The notes under the pieces: model-generated
The model's database searches: none
Told to the model about the DNA's origin: nothing
The model's input: the letters and a program-made list of their open reading frames with translations, nothing else
Made by a program: the position numbers and the translations under genes
Part shown: in pieces, positions 21,890-34,570 of the stretch
How positions within the stretch are numbered: the stretch's first letter is position 1
Layout of the letters: each line of letters starts with the position of its first letter
NCBI GenBank assembly: GCA_946902985.2
Contig: OX336391.1
Location: forward strand, 76,299,947-76,363,946
Source: Meconema thalassinum
Lineage: Eukaryota; Arthropoda; Insecta; Orthoptera; Tettigoniidae
Length of the DNA: 64,000 nt
Direction: 5' to 3'

Positions 21890-24800
21890 TTAAGCGGTCA
21901 GTGCTCTCGGCAATGGGATCTCTCGTTCCCCCATTCCACTCTGTCTGCTGTCTCGTAGACTCTCGTTCTGCCTTCTCAATTGTTCATTCATTTCCTCTAG
22001 CTCCGTAGCGGCCTCCCTCAACTGGTCATAAAGTTCCTTCAATTGACAGCTGCATTCTCCCTTCGGATCCCTTGGGTCTGGGGGCTGGTCACTTCGCTCC
22101 GTTCCTTCCTGGGACTGCAAGCTTTTCTCAAGATTCTTTCCGTGCATACGTAATGACTCCTCGTCCATTTGGGTGTGCATTGCTTGCTCCTCTCTCGTAT
22201 CATAATCTTCTGGTGGACTATATAACTTCAAATTAGCTGCATTTACAACAACTTCTCTACCTGTTGCTTCGTCTTTGATCCGATATGCGTTATTTTTCAG
22301 ATCCCTTATAATCAGGTAGGGTCCGTGATAGGCATGCTGAAATTTTTTATATTTCTCTGGATCTGAACTGGCGGGTTTCTTCAATAAGACGTATTCCCCT
22401 ACGAGTAACGGTCTGTGATAGCGTTTCCTCCTGTTTCTCCGCTGCCGTCTATCTGCTTGTTTCTTGAGATACTCGAACGTTCTCTGGATCCTCAACTCAC
22501 GTCCAGGTTGTGCATCGATGGGTGTCCGAATGACATTATTCCATGGCCTCTCTGGTCTTCTATCGAGATGTAGGCTCACTGGCACCTCTCCTGTCGCTTC
22601 GTGCACGGTATTGTTGATAAAATATTCAATAATCTCAAGTACGTCAATCCAATTCCAGTTCTCAGTAGAGCAATATATCTTCATGTACTTTTGCAGTTCC
22701 CTCATAACTCTCTCAGCGGAATTCGACTCCGGGTGTCGAACTGTGGACAAAATCTGTCTTATGCCCAGATTCTCCAACTCCCTGCAAAATTCTACGCTGG
22801 TAAAACAGCTCCCATGATCAGATCAGATGTTCTCTGGCTGTCCTAATATAGGAATGATTCTTTCCTTCAGCCTCTTAAGTACCTGTTTTGTACTGGTTTT
22901 CTGAATTGGACACAGGACTACCATTTTGGAAAACACGTCTAGTGCAACTAGGATGTGTCTATTTCCTCTTCTAGCTCTAGGAAGCGGCCCAAAGTTGTCC
23001 AGTGCCAGAAGCTGACATGGCTTCTCTGGTAAGAGTGGTATAGGTTTCTGCCTCATTAAGTACGAGTTAGGCTTTACTCGTTGGCACATATCACATGTCC
23101 TGATAGTATTCCTGACTGTCTCTCTAAGTTTTGGCCAAATAAATGCTTCTTTAAGCAGGGCAACAGACTTATCTACACCGGGGTGACCAAAAGCTCGGTG
23201 TGCTAACCATACTAGCCTTCTCTGCAATGCTGGTGGTACGACTATCCTGGGTTTGGTGTGGTCTGAGTCGCTCCATTTATGTAACATCTGGTTAAACCAT
23301 AAATACTCCGTTGATAGTGCTTCAGCTTCCATATACATCGGGGTTCCTCTATCCAGCTTTCCCTCGAAGTAATTAATCATCAACCGTATCCAGGGATCTT
23401 CACGTTGAAAAACGGTGATGTTCCTCAGATCATCTAAGGTCTTCTGATCTCTATCTTCTATCTCGATAGCTAGAACTTCTTCTTCATCAGCTGTAGGGTA
23501 TCTGCTCAGCAAGTCAGGTATGATATTGTCCTTCCCCGGGCAATACTCTATTTCCACTTGAAATTGCTGCATGTACAGGGACCACCTTGTCAGTCTTTGA
23601 CTCGACAAGTCAGTTTTCAGCAGGAACGTTAGGGCTTTATGGTCTGTTCTCAATATAATTCTAAAACCATAAACTAGCTTTCGCCAATACTGTAGGGCAT
23701 ACAGTATCGCGAGTAATTCGATCTCCGTGACCGTATAAGTCTTTTCATTAGGTTTCAACCTTCTACTGATAAATGCAATGTAAGTTTTCTCCTCTGGCCT
23801 GTCCATATTTTCTTGATATAACATTGCTCCAATACCTATGAATGATGCGTCAGTCTGGATAATAAATTTCTGAGTGTAGTCAGGATATCCCAATTTTACA
23901 TAATCTAACAGCATCCGTTTAGATTTCACGAAGGCTTCCTCGCATTGTTCCGTCCAGCGCCATCTTCCTCCCTTCTTAAGTAAGTCTTGGAGTGGTGCTA
24001 CGGTCTCGGTATACTTCGGACAATGGTTTGAAAAGAATCCAATAACGCCTAGATATTGCCTGACGTTCTTTACCTTCGTTGGTCTCGGGAAAGGTTTAAT
24101 GACTTCCAATTTTCCCGGATTAGGCCTGACTCCTTGTGCATCTATCACGTGGCCTAGAAATTTAACTTCTCTCTGAGCAAAGTTAGACTTCTTTATATTG
24201 ACCTTAAAGTTAGCCTGACTTAGGTCATATAACAACTTGCGTAGATCTCTGACATGTTCTTCGACAGTTTCAGATGTCAGTAGTATATCATCTACGTAAC
24301 ATATGGTTGTAGCTTTTACTTCTTCGGACAGGTTCCGATCTAGCGCTCGTATCAACGCTGAACCTGCTGTTTTTAATCCAAATGGAAGACGCACGTATGA
24401 ATACGTGTGCTGGTCAAATAAAAATCCAGTTAACAAACTTGTTTTCTCTTCCAGAGCAAGATGGTGAAAACTTGCCGTCAGGTCAAGATTTGAGAACACA
24501 GTCTTTCCTTTGAACCTCCTGAGTACCTCCTTAATGGGCGGCACTTTATCAAATTCCGGTATGACCTTGGAATTCAAATTTCGTAGGTCCAGGCATATCC
24601 TCACACTTCCGTCCTGTTTAGGTACAACTACCAGTGGGCTGACATAGGGTGTGGCTGTCTTTACAATGACGCCTGCTTCTAACATTTCCTGTATTGCTTC
24701 TTTGACCTTTAAATAATGTTTCTCGGCTACAGGATACGGCTTCTGTTTGAATGGTGTCCAATCGCTGACTTGGAACGCATATTGGAAATTCTTGATCCGG

Positions 24801-25735
24801 CCAGGTCTCGAATCAAAGACTCCTTTATACTCAAACAGCAGTTCCCTTAGCATTTGCTTATGTTCTGGACCAAATTTAGCTTCCTCAATCTTCTCTTCCA
24901 GGCATTCTTCAAATTTTGGTTCGAGGTCCTTTTCAATGTCTGCGGCCAGTGTTGCCAACTCTTCCTCAATGTCTTCTGTTGTCGACACTGCATCCCCAGT
25001 CATATCTCCGTATGTATGCCATACGTATTCTTCTGGTCTCGTTTCATTGTGCTTTAATGAGAGTTCTAACTCTTCCTTTCCCTCACTTGCGCGAAACATC
25101 ACAATGTCTTGCGAGAGATCTATAATAACTTTATATTCTCTTATGAAATCCATGCCAACAATGATGTTATACGACAGCTTATTCACAAGTAGGAAGCTCT
25201 GTGAAAATGTTGAGTTCCCTATCTGCAGATCTAAAAATACTTGGTATTTGCATATCATAACTTTATCTGGTATGACACCTTTTATTTTCATGCTTGAAAT
25301 AGGTATTTTCAATACGTGGATTTTACTCTGGATTTCACTATATAATGCCTGGGTTATCAAACACACTGTTGACCCTGTATCAATGAGACTTCTTATCTTC
25401 ATGCCCGCAATGTATACAATAATAATGGGTAGTTCCCTTCTTACATTGACCGTCCTTTCATCTAGGTCATCGATAAGCTCCTCAGGTTTGGCAATCCAGT
25501 TAACAACATTCACTGTATTCCATCCTGAACTTATCTCTCTTTGGTCATTTAAATTTGGTGTTTTTTTTTCAATTGCTCCATTCTTTGTGGAGTTCTTCTG
25601 CCTGTCTTCATGCTGTTGAAGTTCCAGACTCTTGGCACCGTCATCATTTTTATATATGTCGGGTGACCTTCTATTCCTAATCGCTTCATCCCAATGAACT
25701 CGCGATTGTCTCGGGTCATCTCCGCGCTCTTCCAT
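21890..25735 (-). pseudogene. gypsy-2 pol: protease-RT-RNaseH-integrase
   Basis: From ATG 25735 the frame is open for 970 codons. Domains in order: protease with active site LIDTGSTVCL (~residue 115); RT with RICLDLRNLNSKV, LPFGLKTAG and the catalytic YVDDILL (~residue 480); RNase H (TDASFIGIGAML); and integrase with an HHCC finger (HRAFGHPG ... CDMCQR) and the first catalytic Asp (LALDNFGPL). A TGA at 22825 falls just before the second catalytic Asp (SDHGSCFTS). The same frame resumes to 21890 with the catalytic Glu (ESNSAERVMREL), a GPY/F-like module (FQHAYHGPYL) and a C-terminal leucine-rich coiled coil. The frame is the same as the end of gag, 25 codons after the gag TGA. One stop therefore disables integrase. 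Confidence 0.85.
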
Positions 25736-27861
25736 GTATCTTAAAGATGCGTGATAACGTTCTTCCGCCTCTTCATCGAACCCGCGACTCTGCTCTTGGG
25801 ATCTCCATCATTGGTTGTTCCCATTTCGGCCGTAATTCCTTCTGTTATCAAGCTGCTGGTCTCTGGTACCACGCTGATTCCAGTTTTTCCTTCCTCGGTT
25901 TCCACGGTTCGATCCTCCTCGATATGCTGGCTTCCAATTTTGGTTTTCGCGTCCTTCGCGTTGCCAGTCGGATTTTTCTGTTTCGGTGCTTGTAGACTTG
26001 TTTTTTGTCTGCACCTTAGTTGGCTCAATCTGTGTAGTCGTCATGTTGACTTGTTCCACATTTCGACTTTGTCTTGTGTGCTGCACTGTGGTTAGATCGA
26101 GTTGTCTCAGCACCTCCTCCATATCGATCGCAGTTTTGGCGTTTGCTGAGATTAGCAGACGTTGTACTTCATACGGTAGCTGCTTGGCTATCGCTATGCA
26201 CAAATCTGACTCTCTAAGTCCTTCATCAAGCTCTCGAAAACGGCACAATTGATTCACAAAGAATTCTCCGTACTTAGTCGGATTACTAGTACTGTAACGC
26301 CTGGATTACAAGTCCAATCTGAGGTTCTGTTGTACGCTCGCGTTCCAGTATCTGCTTAAAAATGCTTGGCGAAATTCGTCAACGGTGTCTAACGTGTACC
26401 GAAAACTCCTAAACCATAGGGCACACTCCCCTTCGGTTAGTTTTTCAATCGCTCTCAACCTGCGCTCTGGCGGTACTTTCGCATCATTCAAGTACTCGGA
26501 AACTTCATTAAGCCAGTACTTGGGTGTCATGTTAGAATTACTCCCAGAGTATTTCTTTGGTTTCTCATCACTAGCCCTTACAATTGTGACTATTTGACTT
26601 TGAACAGCATTTTCATGCGGTGTTGACATGGCAATTGGCATACCAGGTGTGGTATACGGGCTGTCGCTTGGCATGGCTGCATTCTTTGGAGTGGGCTGTA
26701 TTTCTATCTCTGCCCATTTATTCCTCCTATTCTCGTCTATACTTCCTTCGCTAGACCTAGGATTCCGCAACATGGATTCCTCCTGCGCGATCATTCTAGT
26801 CTCGATTTGGCTGTGTCTATTTTCTGCCCTTTCCAAACGAGCTAATACCTCTCGTTCTATTTTCTCTAGGCGATCTCGGTTTCTTTCTGCCATAGAAAAT
26901 ACCTTTTCCTTATCATCCTTAAGGTTTTCCTTCAGGTGGATAATTTCCCCCGCTAGACTTTCTCTTACTTCGGCAAGAGTCTTATCGCTGGCTTCAATCT
27001 TTAAGCCTTCTCGAAGTTCTAATTCTTCTCGTAAGCCTGTAACTTCCTTTTGAATGTGACCTTGTATATGAGAGATTTCAGTCCTTATTTTCGCGATTTC
27101 TCCCTGGTCCTCATCCTGTCTTTTATGGATAACTGCTAAGTCGCTCTGAGTTTGTTCCAACTCTTTCTGCACTTTCCCGACTTGCCTCTTCATATTTGAC
27201 TTATCTCCTTATTCTCTTGATCAGAAGTTTTTATTTCCTGTATTTCCTTGCATTGGTCAAGGATATTCTGATCCTGTTTTCTTAAGGCTTCGTCTACCGC
27301 CTTGGCGTAACCTGCCATTCGCGTATTCCATTTTACATCGCTATCCTCGAACCTTTGATCCACGGTCTGAGTGAACGTATTAAATTGCTCTAATTGACGT
27401 TTAGTATTAGCTTCATTCTGACTTTGAATGTCTTTAAGCTCCATGGACATACTGCTTAAACTATCGTTAATTTCACGCTGTGACTCTCTGCACGCTTGCA
27501 GATTATTCTCTAGTTTTAACTCAATAGACTCAAAGCGTTTATCGTTATCATCTTGCATTTCTGAGACCACGCTAACAATATTCTTAGTTACCTCACGCTG
27601 GACAGACTCTTTAACGTCGTCCATTTTCTTACTAACCTCTATTAGGTTTGATTCTACCTGCGTGTTTACTGTAGCCAACATCTGGCTTACCTCATTTTGA
27701 CTAGCCTCTAGTCTAGTATTTATTTCGGTTTGATTGGCATCCAATCTACCCGCTATTTCATCTTTAAATTCTCTAATTTCTTCATTTCTCTTAGCATTAG
27801 AATTATCAAAATGTTCCCTTAACTCAGCAATTCACCTGAGTACGTCTTCAGTTCCAGCCAT
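25736..27861 (-). pseudogene. gypsy-2 gag (three stops, one frameshift)
   Basis: Starts at ATG 27861 (MAGTEDVLR) and hits TGA after nine codons (27834). Downstream to 27190 is a long heptad-rich coiled coil (for example QNEVSQMLATVNTQVES). A one-base frameshift near 27190 leads to more coiled coil (27193 to ~26800). A capsid-like domain follows (KYWLNEVSEYLNDAKV, CALWFRSFRYTLDTVDEF) ending at TAA 26308. The same frame then continues (CRFRELDEGLRESDLCIA) into an RG/N-rich basic tail (GGSNRGNRGRKNWNQRG) and TGA 25810. There is no zinc knuckle; the RG tail may bind RNA instead. The long N-terminal coiled coil is unusual for a gypsy gag. Confidence 0.7.
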
Positions 27862-28669
27862 CCTGTACTTCTTAATTTGAGATTCAGGTAGGCCGCAGCT
27901 GAATATGCTGGCGCGTTCTATTGGAAAGAAAAGGATTCCGATCCCGCGACCACAACAACAACATATAACAAAATGTCAAAACTAACTATGGAATGGGTAT
28001 AGACCCTCGTACCCGTCTGACAACAGTGTCTGACGTCTGAATATCATCTAGAAAGACTCACAATCGCTCAAACAAAGTTTGAGGAAAAATACTACTTTTA
28101 TGGTTTTCCCCATGAAAACCATGCTATTATTATGGGGTTTTCTGAATCCCATAAGCCATCCACGTACTGGGCGCCATGATAATGTTAATATCATTATCAT
28201 TCTGGTCCTCATTGTAAGACATCGCCCATATTCTGAATTATTAATAAAACTGTCCAAGGAGTGTTTTTATTGCCGAATTCCCCACGTTGGACCGTCATGA
28301 TAATGTTAATGAGGTGTACTGGGTGATCTCTCATGCTTTGCTATGTTTGCCCTGGCCAGTTTGCGCAATGCCAAGATCGCTCATATTGCACAGATGCAGG
28401 CGGTTCCATAATGAATTAATACCGTCCCACATTGCTTGGGCCACGATAATTAAAGGGGTTCTGTGTGTAAGTTACATTTACATTTAAGCATATTTTATGG
28501 AGGATTATCAACATTTATTTTACGCGATGGCTTATTAACAAATGGGACGCGGCCTTTTCCTATTCTATCCTTATTTCTATGCTGTATTTGCTTCTACCAT
28601 TTATATCTTGGCCGACTTTTAGCAGTACCTGTGACTCAATCCTAGTACAGAGACATATCCTCCATGTAG
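27862..28669 (-). other. gypsy-2 5' leader
   Basis: Untranslated region between the 5' LTR and gag ATG, about 800 bp. In sense the LTR end is followed by CTACATGGAGGATATG, where a primer site is expected. I could not assign a tRNA. Confidence 0.5.
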
Positions 28670-31001
28670 CCAACTGTCATCATGTGGACCATGTGTTCGT
28701 ATCCCAACTAACTCACGGTATTTCGAGGAATCGGACGTTCCTGCCCACCATACGACCACATGCTCAGGATTTGAGTCTACCAGGTAACTACTCTACAGGA
28801 AATACACAACATTTTCCTAAAAATGAACTATTTACTGGTCTAAAATCATGGCTATACAACAAATACAAAAAAGGACAAATTATATTTAATTCCCACAAAT
28901 AAAATTGGGTTATTCTGTGAGTTTTCTTCTTAAAATAGTGCTACACTGCACTCAAATCTAATCCTAGCATCCTGTCAATGATACTTTCAGACTTCAATGG
29001 GTTTCCATAGTGTTCATCATATGACACAATTCTAGTTAATTGGAGTATCATAACACAAAAATCACATATCACATAAAAATGACATTAATAAAACATTACT
29101 CCGTTTCTTATGGCATTTACCTTGATTAGCATGAATTCATTATTTTCTGCAATCATTAACAAATATTTGTTGTGTCGTGTGAATCATCTTCCCTCTTTCC
29201 ATCAATATGAACGCTTTAAGAAAAGAGGTACTTATCCCTTCCAAAATAAACATAGATAGAATATTTTATAGTTTCACCATATAACGATTTTCTGGGTCTT
29301 GTCGGGCTTATCGTCGTTACAAATGTGTCATGTTCTGGGAAAACACATACCCGTCTGCATAAATTAGCAGGAACTGGCAAAATGCATTCTAAAGAAGATG
29401 CCTACATTATTTTGGTTCAGCTTTCCTCCTCAGAGAATAACTGAGCCAAATATTATCTGATTTCTATGATCCAACAACGTATGTGAGTTGCAACACACCG
29501 TTCAATTCAATTGGCATCATCATAATACTCATATCTTAATTGCATATTGAAATATCGAGATTCCTCAGCGTCCTATTGTGACTCTAATTTACAAGGGACC
29601 GGTCGACCGACCTTCCTCCCCCTCAGCAGGCAATACAATTCGTTCCAGCTGACTAGTCAAGATGGCTGACGCAGAAGTGGTCTACTACCCCACCTCTCTC
29701 TGCTGTCAAGGTCAGGTTTGTTTACAATTGCAGTATTGGAGTTACGCTAGGTGTGGTTCCTAAGTAATTGAGTCATTTAATTATTTAACACCTATCTTTA
29801 TAGTGTATTGGGCTCAACTGGCTCCTTAATTAACATTCATGGCTGGGGATGGAACTCTAGTGATAGTCTTGCCGTTCTCTGGTGACTACTGTGGCTTTGG
29901 ACGCGCATCATAGTGAAAATCCACGATTTTCACCAGCAGCTGTCAATAAAATATAAGGAAATCTGCGTTTCCTAAACGACGAATATGATCCTTACCTCTC
30001 AGGGTAGGTCATTTATACACATGCTCACTGCGTCTCGACGGACGTCAATAGTGGCCATAATTCATGCAAGCGTTGGATACAGACAGGCTCTGTCCAATTC
30101 GCTGCGAATAATACAGTATGCTCAAGGGCGATACTACTCGTAGATTTAGCCAACTTCTCACCTAACGCGCAAGCTATGCTAGTTGGTCCCCGCAATTATT
30201 TATTTACGTAAATCACTGGATTCTACGTTAATTCTGAACGCTTACATGCGGCTCAAACAATACTTCACAAAGATGACTCAATTATTAAGGCACCCGCGTT
30301 CTCTCTGTCATACCACTTAAGTCAAAGCTTTACATAGCTCCTAACAAAAATGTAATAAATTTACTGGCTTACCTTACTTTAATGGTCCTCAAACATAATC
30401 CTAAGGATTGACCATATCAAATATTCATTCATATTTCACTGACACTGAAAAAGCTCTCGTATTTCGCTATATTCCACGTTACTTTCTTACTGTTTACCAA
30501 AATACAGTATCTTTATATTAGACATGACACTAATTGAACATTAATTTAGGCCAAAAATGCCTATTACTTTACGGTTGCCGACCTCAGTTTATTATTATTA
30601 TTACTCATTTAACGTTACCGTTACATACATCACTATTTTTCGACCTAAATGGCCCTAAACAAATCACCTTCCAAGCCATATTTTATTCAAGACGAGTGGT
30701 GAAAACTCGTTCAGTAAGTGACTATTACATCTTTATTCTCAAAGTGATGCATCGTTATATGGTGAACTATTTAGTTATAATAACATTGTAAAATGGGTAC
30801 TCACTTTTTCCTTTTCGCTGGATAGTGCCAGCGCTTCAGCTTTGGCGCTACCATGACGCTTGATTTAAGCCATCATGTTATCCTTTACACAACACTTAGA
30901 TTCACACATTTTCCACCTGATAAACATACTTTTATCAGTGGCCTGGTCTTCTCTGATGAGACCTGAGTTCGATGCCAGACTGCCGTGACTGATTGGGCAC
31001 A
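28670..31001 (-). repeat. gypsy-2 5' LTR (internally deleted)
   Basis: 2332 bp. Collinear with the 3' LTR, but the stretch matching 20391-21755 is replaced by a few filler bases at ~30946-30954. After that, the terminal ~45 bp (GAGACCTGAGTTCGATGCC onward) match again. It retains an empty site for the fold-back insert at 28965-28966. Confidence 0.8.
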
Positions 31002-31440
31002 ATACCAAGTTTTATTGCGTTTGGTTGCTTAAATCGCGAGAAACGTCTATTTAAAAGTCGCGAATTCGCTTGACCGCCATGTTGGCTTTGTAGCCACCAG
31101 GCTTTCAAAAGTCACATAGGTGAACTTCCAGTAGTTCCCTTTATCACCGCAAATTATTCCAGGGAGATATCGGTAGTAGTTTCGGAGATATTGAATGCTG
31201 GTGAAATATTTTGCACAGCCGCCATGTTGGATTATTGAGACGTAACAAAATTTGAAGGGCACGGTCGGGATCGTCCGGAATAGAGCTATGATCTTACCGA
31301 GTTTCATTGATGTCGCTCCAGCTAATTAGAGGAATTTGGGGGGGACACACAAAAATCAATCACACATGCACACACAGACAGACAAACAGACAAAAGGTAA
31401 TCTCGTAAGTATTTTTCATAGATGAAAATAGGCTAAAAAG
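31002..31440 (+). repeat. Family A repeat, right part
   Basis: Resumes the copy cut at 16950: 'taccaag...gcgtttggttgc' continues the family consensus. It passes a CGCCATGTTGG block and a GACA/CACA-rich stretch (31345-31395) and ends at ATGAAAATAGGCTA. Confidence 0.65.
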
Positions 31441-31722
31441 AGGATAACTTATTCCATTCACGAAGGACAATTTTTTCCTCGTTTTGTTGTCTACTTACTC
31501 ATTTGGATGATTTCTATTTGCATCCCTCTCGACATCATGGGTTTCTTCTTTTAGAACCTAGCGACAAAAATGAATCATTAATATCTGAGGTATTATCGTA
31601 TGCTTCTACAAAGTTAAAAACAAATAATAATGTAACATTAGAGCACAGCTCAACTTGAAGTGAGGACAAATTAGCTATTTCACTGACTGAAATTACTTTC
31701 TCAATTTAGTTAGTAAGTTATT

Positions 31723-31766
31723 GAGGCTTTAAGGGGCGGAACATCGAGGTCATCTGCCCCTTTTTA
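31723..31766 (-). mobile_element. SINE 3'-end unit
   Basis: Sense GGGGCAGATGACCTCGATG followed by TTCCGCCCCTTAAAG: the same hairpin core as the units at 34943 and 59045. No clear target duplication. Confidence 0.45.
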
Positions 31767-31803
31767 TAGTGGTGTTTGAAGCCATTTTTCAGTGTTGCCC
31801 TAG

Positions 31804-32002
31804 TAAACAAAAGTGCTTTTCAGTCGGTCATCACGATTGTACCCAGATGAGATGGGTTATTCCTAATCCTGAAGAAAATTACATGAGATTACATTTATTG
31901 TATTTTGTATATTTATTAATCTCATGTAATTTTTTCAGGATTTGGTATAACTCATCATTTGGGTACAATCGTGTTGACCGACTGAAAAACACTAAACTTT
32001 TG
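31804..32002. repeat. Fold-back hairpin, ~85-bp arms
   Basis: The left arm, containing 'ttttcagtcggtca', 'cacgattgtaccca' and 'aaaattacatgagatt', is repeated inverted at 31919-32002, around a ~28-nt AT loop. The arms have a few mismatches and indels. Probably a small MITE or its remnant. Confidence 0.65.
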
Positions 32003-32469
32003 CCCCTACTTTCTTATTCTCCAGCGTATCTTACTCCATTATACAAGCCTTATAGGTCTAGTCAATCTGAGTTAGAAAATGTGGGGAACAATGCAATAAG
32101 GGAAGTAATAGGTTTAAGGGCTGAGGAAATAATATATAATAAGCAATTCCTAGCAGTAAGACTATAAGGGGCTAATCTTGTCCCATTTCAGTCTCACAGG
32201 TCGCTTACAAGTGTTTTGGGCCTCAACAGTTCTACCTGACTGCTTTTAAGAATGAACGTATAAATCACTCACTTTATGTCATTTAAAAAATACTCCACAT
32301 TATATTCTCACAAATTAGAGCAGAATTTATGATTGTGGCTGTTAAATTTGTTAAAACTTCGAGTTAGCCAATTCCAGTAAGCGAAACCGGATAGTGTTAT
32401 GTGTAGACTGACATACATTTTGGCACTACATAATGCTTCTACGGCAAGCAGTAGGCGTCTTGTATTTAC

Positions 32470-32815
32470 ATTATATATCAACAGCAGCTTCCGTGGCCTC
32501 TCACCGCTGGGTCCTTGGTTCAAATCCCGGTCACTCCATGTGAGATTTGTGCTGGACAAAGCGGGGGCAGACATTTTTTTCTCCGGGTACTCCGGTTTTC
32601 TCTGTCAAATGTCATTCCAGTACTCATCATTTCATTTCATCAGTCATTCATTTAATCATTGCCCCTGAGAGGTGCGGCAGTCTTTGGCAGCCGACACAGT
32701 CCATACCCTCGCCGCCGCTAGATGGGGGGGGGGGGGGGGGGGCTACATTCATTACAATTCTGACCCAGTCGGACGACTGGAACAGGCTGTGGATTTTCAT
32801 CAACAGCAGTTATTA
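32470..32815 (+). mobile_element. tRNA-derived SINE
   Basis: A head with B-box GGTTCAAATCC (32517-32528) is followed by a body containing 'gtgctggacaaagcggggg', 'ctccgggtactccggttt', 'ggcagccgacacag' and 'gacccagtcggacgactgg'. I recognise this body from insect SINEs. The body includes a Gly-run expansion at 32724. Probably pol III transcribed when intact. Confidence 0.6.
32724..32742 (+). repeat. G19 homopolymer
   Basis: Nineteen consecutive G inside the SINE, where the family normally has a short G run as I remember it. Possible assembly or polymerase-slippage artefact. Confidence 0.85.
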
Positions 32816-32819
32816 GAGT

Positions 32820-34570
32820 TAATGTAATACTGCGAAACAGCATTAAGTTTCTAGAAATAAACTTTCCGTTTGTCCGGGCTGCCAACAAAGGTGAAATATA
32901 AGGCGATAAGCCATCATGTGGTTCCTTCTTAAGGCTGGCCAAGGTGGTGTTTAAACCTCCTGGTTGGATTTACTAGGAAACCATTCTTGATCTTGTAGAC
33001 AATCGTCTCCAGCCACATTGAAATGCGATATATGATATGGCACCGACTTGTTCTTGGACGTTATAACCTTTCTTCTGACAACAATGCAGGGCATGATTTT
33101 ATGGTGCCAGAAATTCATCATTGCAAAACTGGAAAGGATTCAAGGACGTGAGCCAGTGTTTCTATCTCCCTGAGGAATCACCGGTCGAGTTCACCAGACA
33201 AGAGAATGCCTGGAGCAGTTCTGACTGCAGTGACGTTGACCAACATTTGAATAGCTTCGCTCCAACTCACTGTCTATTTTAAAAGCTTTCATAAATGTAG
33301 TCGGTATCATAAATAATGGCTTCAGGAAAGTAGATGAGCTTATTAAAAAATCACGAAACTTTAAGATCCAGGCCACTTGGTCAGGGTACTTCCCCGCTCT
33401 GAAGACAACTGGGTTTGGAACCCACCGTTGGCTTTCTATGAAACGGTTTAGTATATTTTCTCATTCTTTTTATTCCAAGCGAAATGAGGATAGTACCCCG
33501 TAATAGGCCGTGGACAGTTCTTACCAACTCCACACCATATTTCATTCCGATTGAACAGTACATAGAGGTGACAACGTACATATTGAGAAATATCACACAT
33601 GATAGATCACTGACGGGAAAGAATAAAAACATAAAAGAGTAGACACCACCAAACACAAACATGTAAACGTTTGCTGGGAGCGTCACTACTACACAAGAAT
33701 TTTGTTCTCATAAACTCTGGCTCTAAGAAAGAACCGTTGCCCCATAGGAACTCTCTCAATCTCCTTCCCAACACTGTGGAAACGGGAATAATGAGGGTAG
33801 AAATACTCACACACACCTTAATCAATTATAAGAAATTTAAAATACAGTAATAGAGATTTGTCAGTGTTGACATACAAACAAAAGCTGATATATATCGACG
33901 GTGAACATGAAAGGCCTTGTACGTCAGCTTTCTGCATGTGTCCATTCTCTTCCGTGTATCTGGGACATAACTCCCAGATTGAAGAGGATATACATTCCCT
34001 TTGAACTTCTTATTTATAAACCAATGTCCTCTGCTTAACCATAGTTATCTCACTGATCGGCAGGAACGTATTGTGCCCCTTAGTCTATGTTTTAAGACCT
34101 AGGCCACATACTTGATAATTCTTAAGTTGATAGTTGGCGACGTTTTAATCAAGATTATGCTCGACAACAAATTACACGAAGAAGTTTTAATTACAAGCAA
34201 AAGTTTTCACTGCAAAAAGAGAGGTAGAATTTCACAATACGTGTTGACAAAGGAGAATGGCAAAATATATCACCAATACATAGGATGAAGGCCAGGACAG
34301 CAGAGTTGCGTACCGACCACTCCTTGGAAGGTGTCGATTCGGTGAATCCCCAGCCTACAGAAATCCGTAGGGCGCGTCATAGAACAGCGAAGACACGCCC
34401 ATTCAGATCGTGAATTGGAGAAATATAATGATTCTATGGAAAATATGGTACTTGAAGGAACTATAACTACACAGGCAAGAATTATGAAGTCATTTCTTCG
34501 TGTAAAACCCCAGTGAACAGAATATCTTATGTACAAAATAGACCCAATATCAATGCGCGAGGAGAACAAA
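32820..34570. other. No gene seen
   Basis: About 1.7 kb with short spurious frames only and no match to other parts of the window. Confidence 0.5.

Larger units (their letters stand above)
16951..31001 (-). mobile_element. Ty3/gypsy retrotransposon gypsy-2 (full length, defective)
   Basis: Two direct repeats, 28670-31001 (5' LTR in sense) and 16951-21802 (3' LTR), flank a 6.9 kb internal region. That region holds gag, protease, RT, RNase H and integrase on the minus strand. The polypurine tract AGGGGAAAGA sits exactly against the LTR start TGTGCCCAATC. Flanks read GTAC (16947-16950) and ATAC (31002-31005), a 4-bp duplication with one change, and family A homology continues across the gap. 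In-frame stops, a frameshift and loss of the 5' LTR promoter region make it inactive. No env-like frame is present; the tail after integrase is a short coiled coil. Confidence 0.85.

Noticed and set aside
24747..25619. 290-codon plus-strand frame opposite gypsy-2 pol
   Set aside because: Antisense shadow of the protease region; Ser/Phe-rich with no domain of its own.
26628..27053. 141-codon plus-strand frame opposite gypsy-2 gag
   Set aside because: Antisense of the coiled coil; hydrophobic only because it mirrors charged codons.
32308..32668. Opposed 88- and 89-codon frames at 32.3-32.7 kb
   Set aside because: They lie in a SINE body; the frames are incidental.
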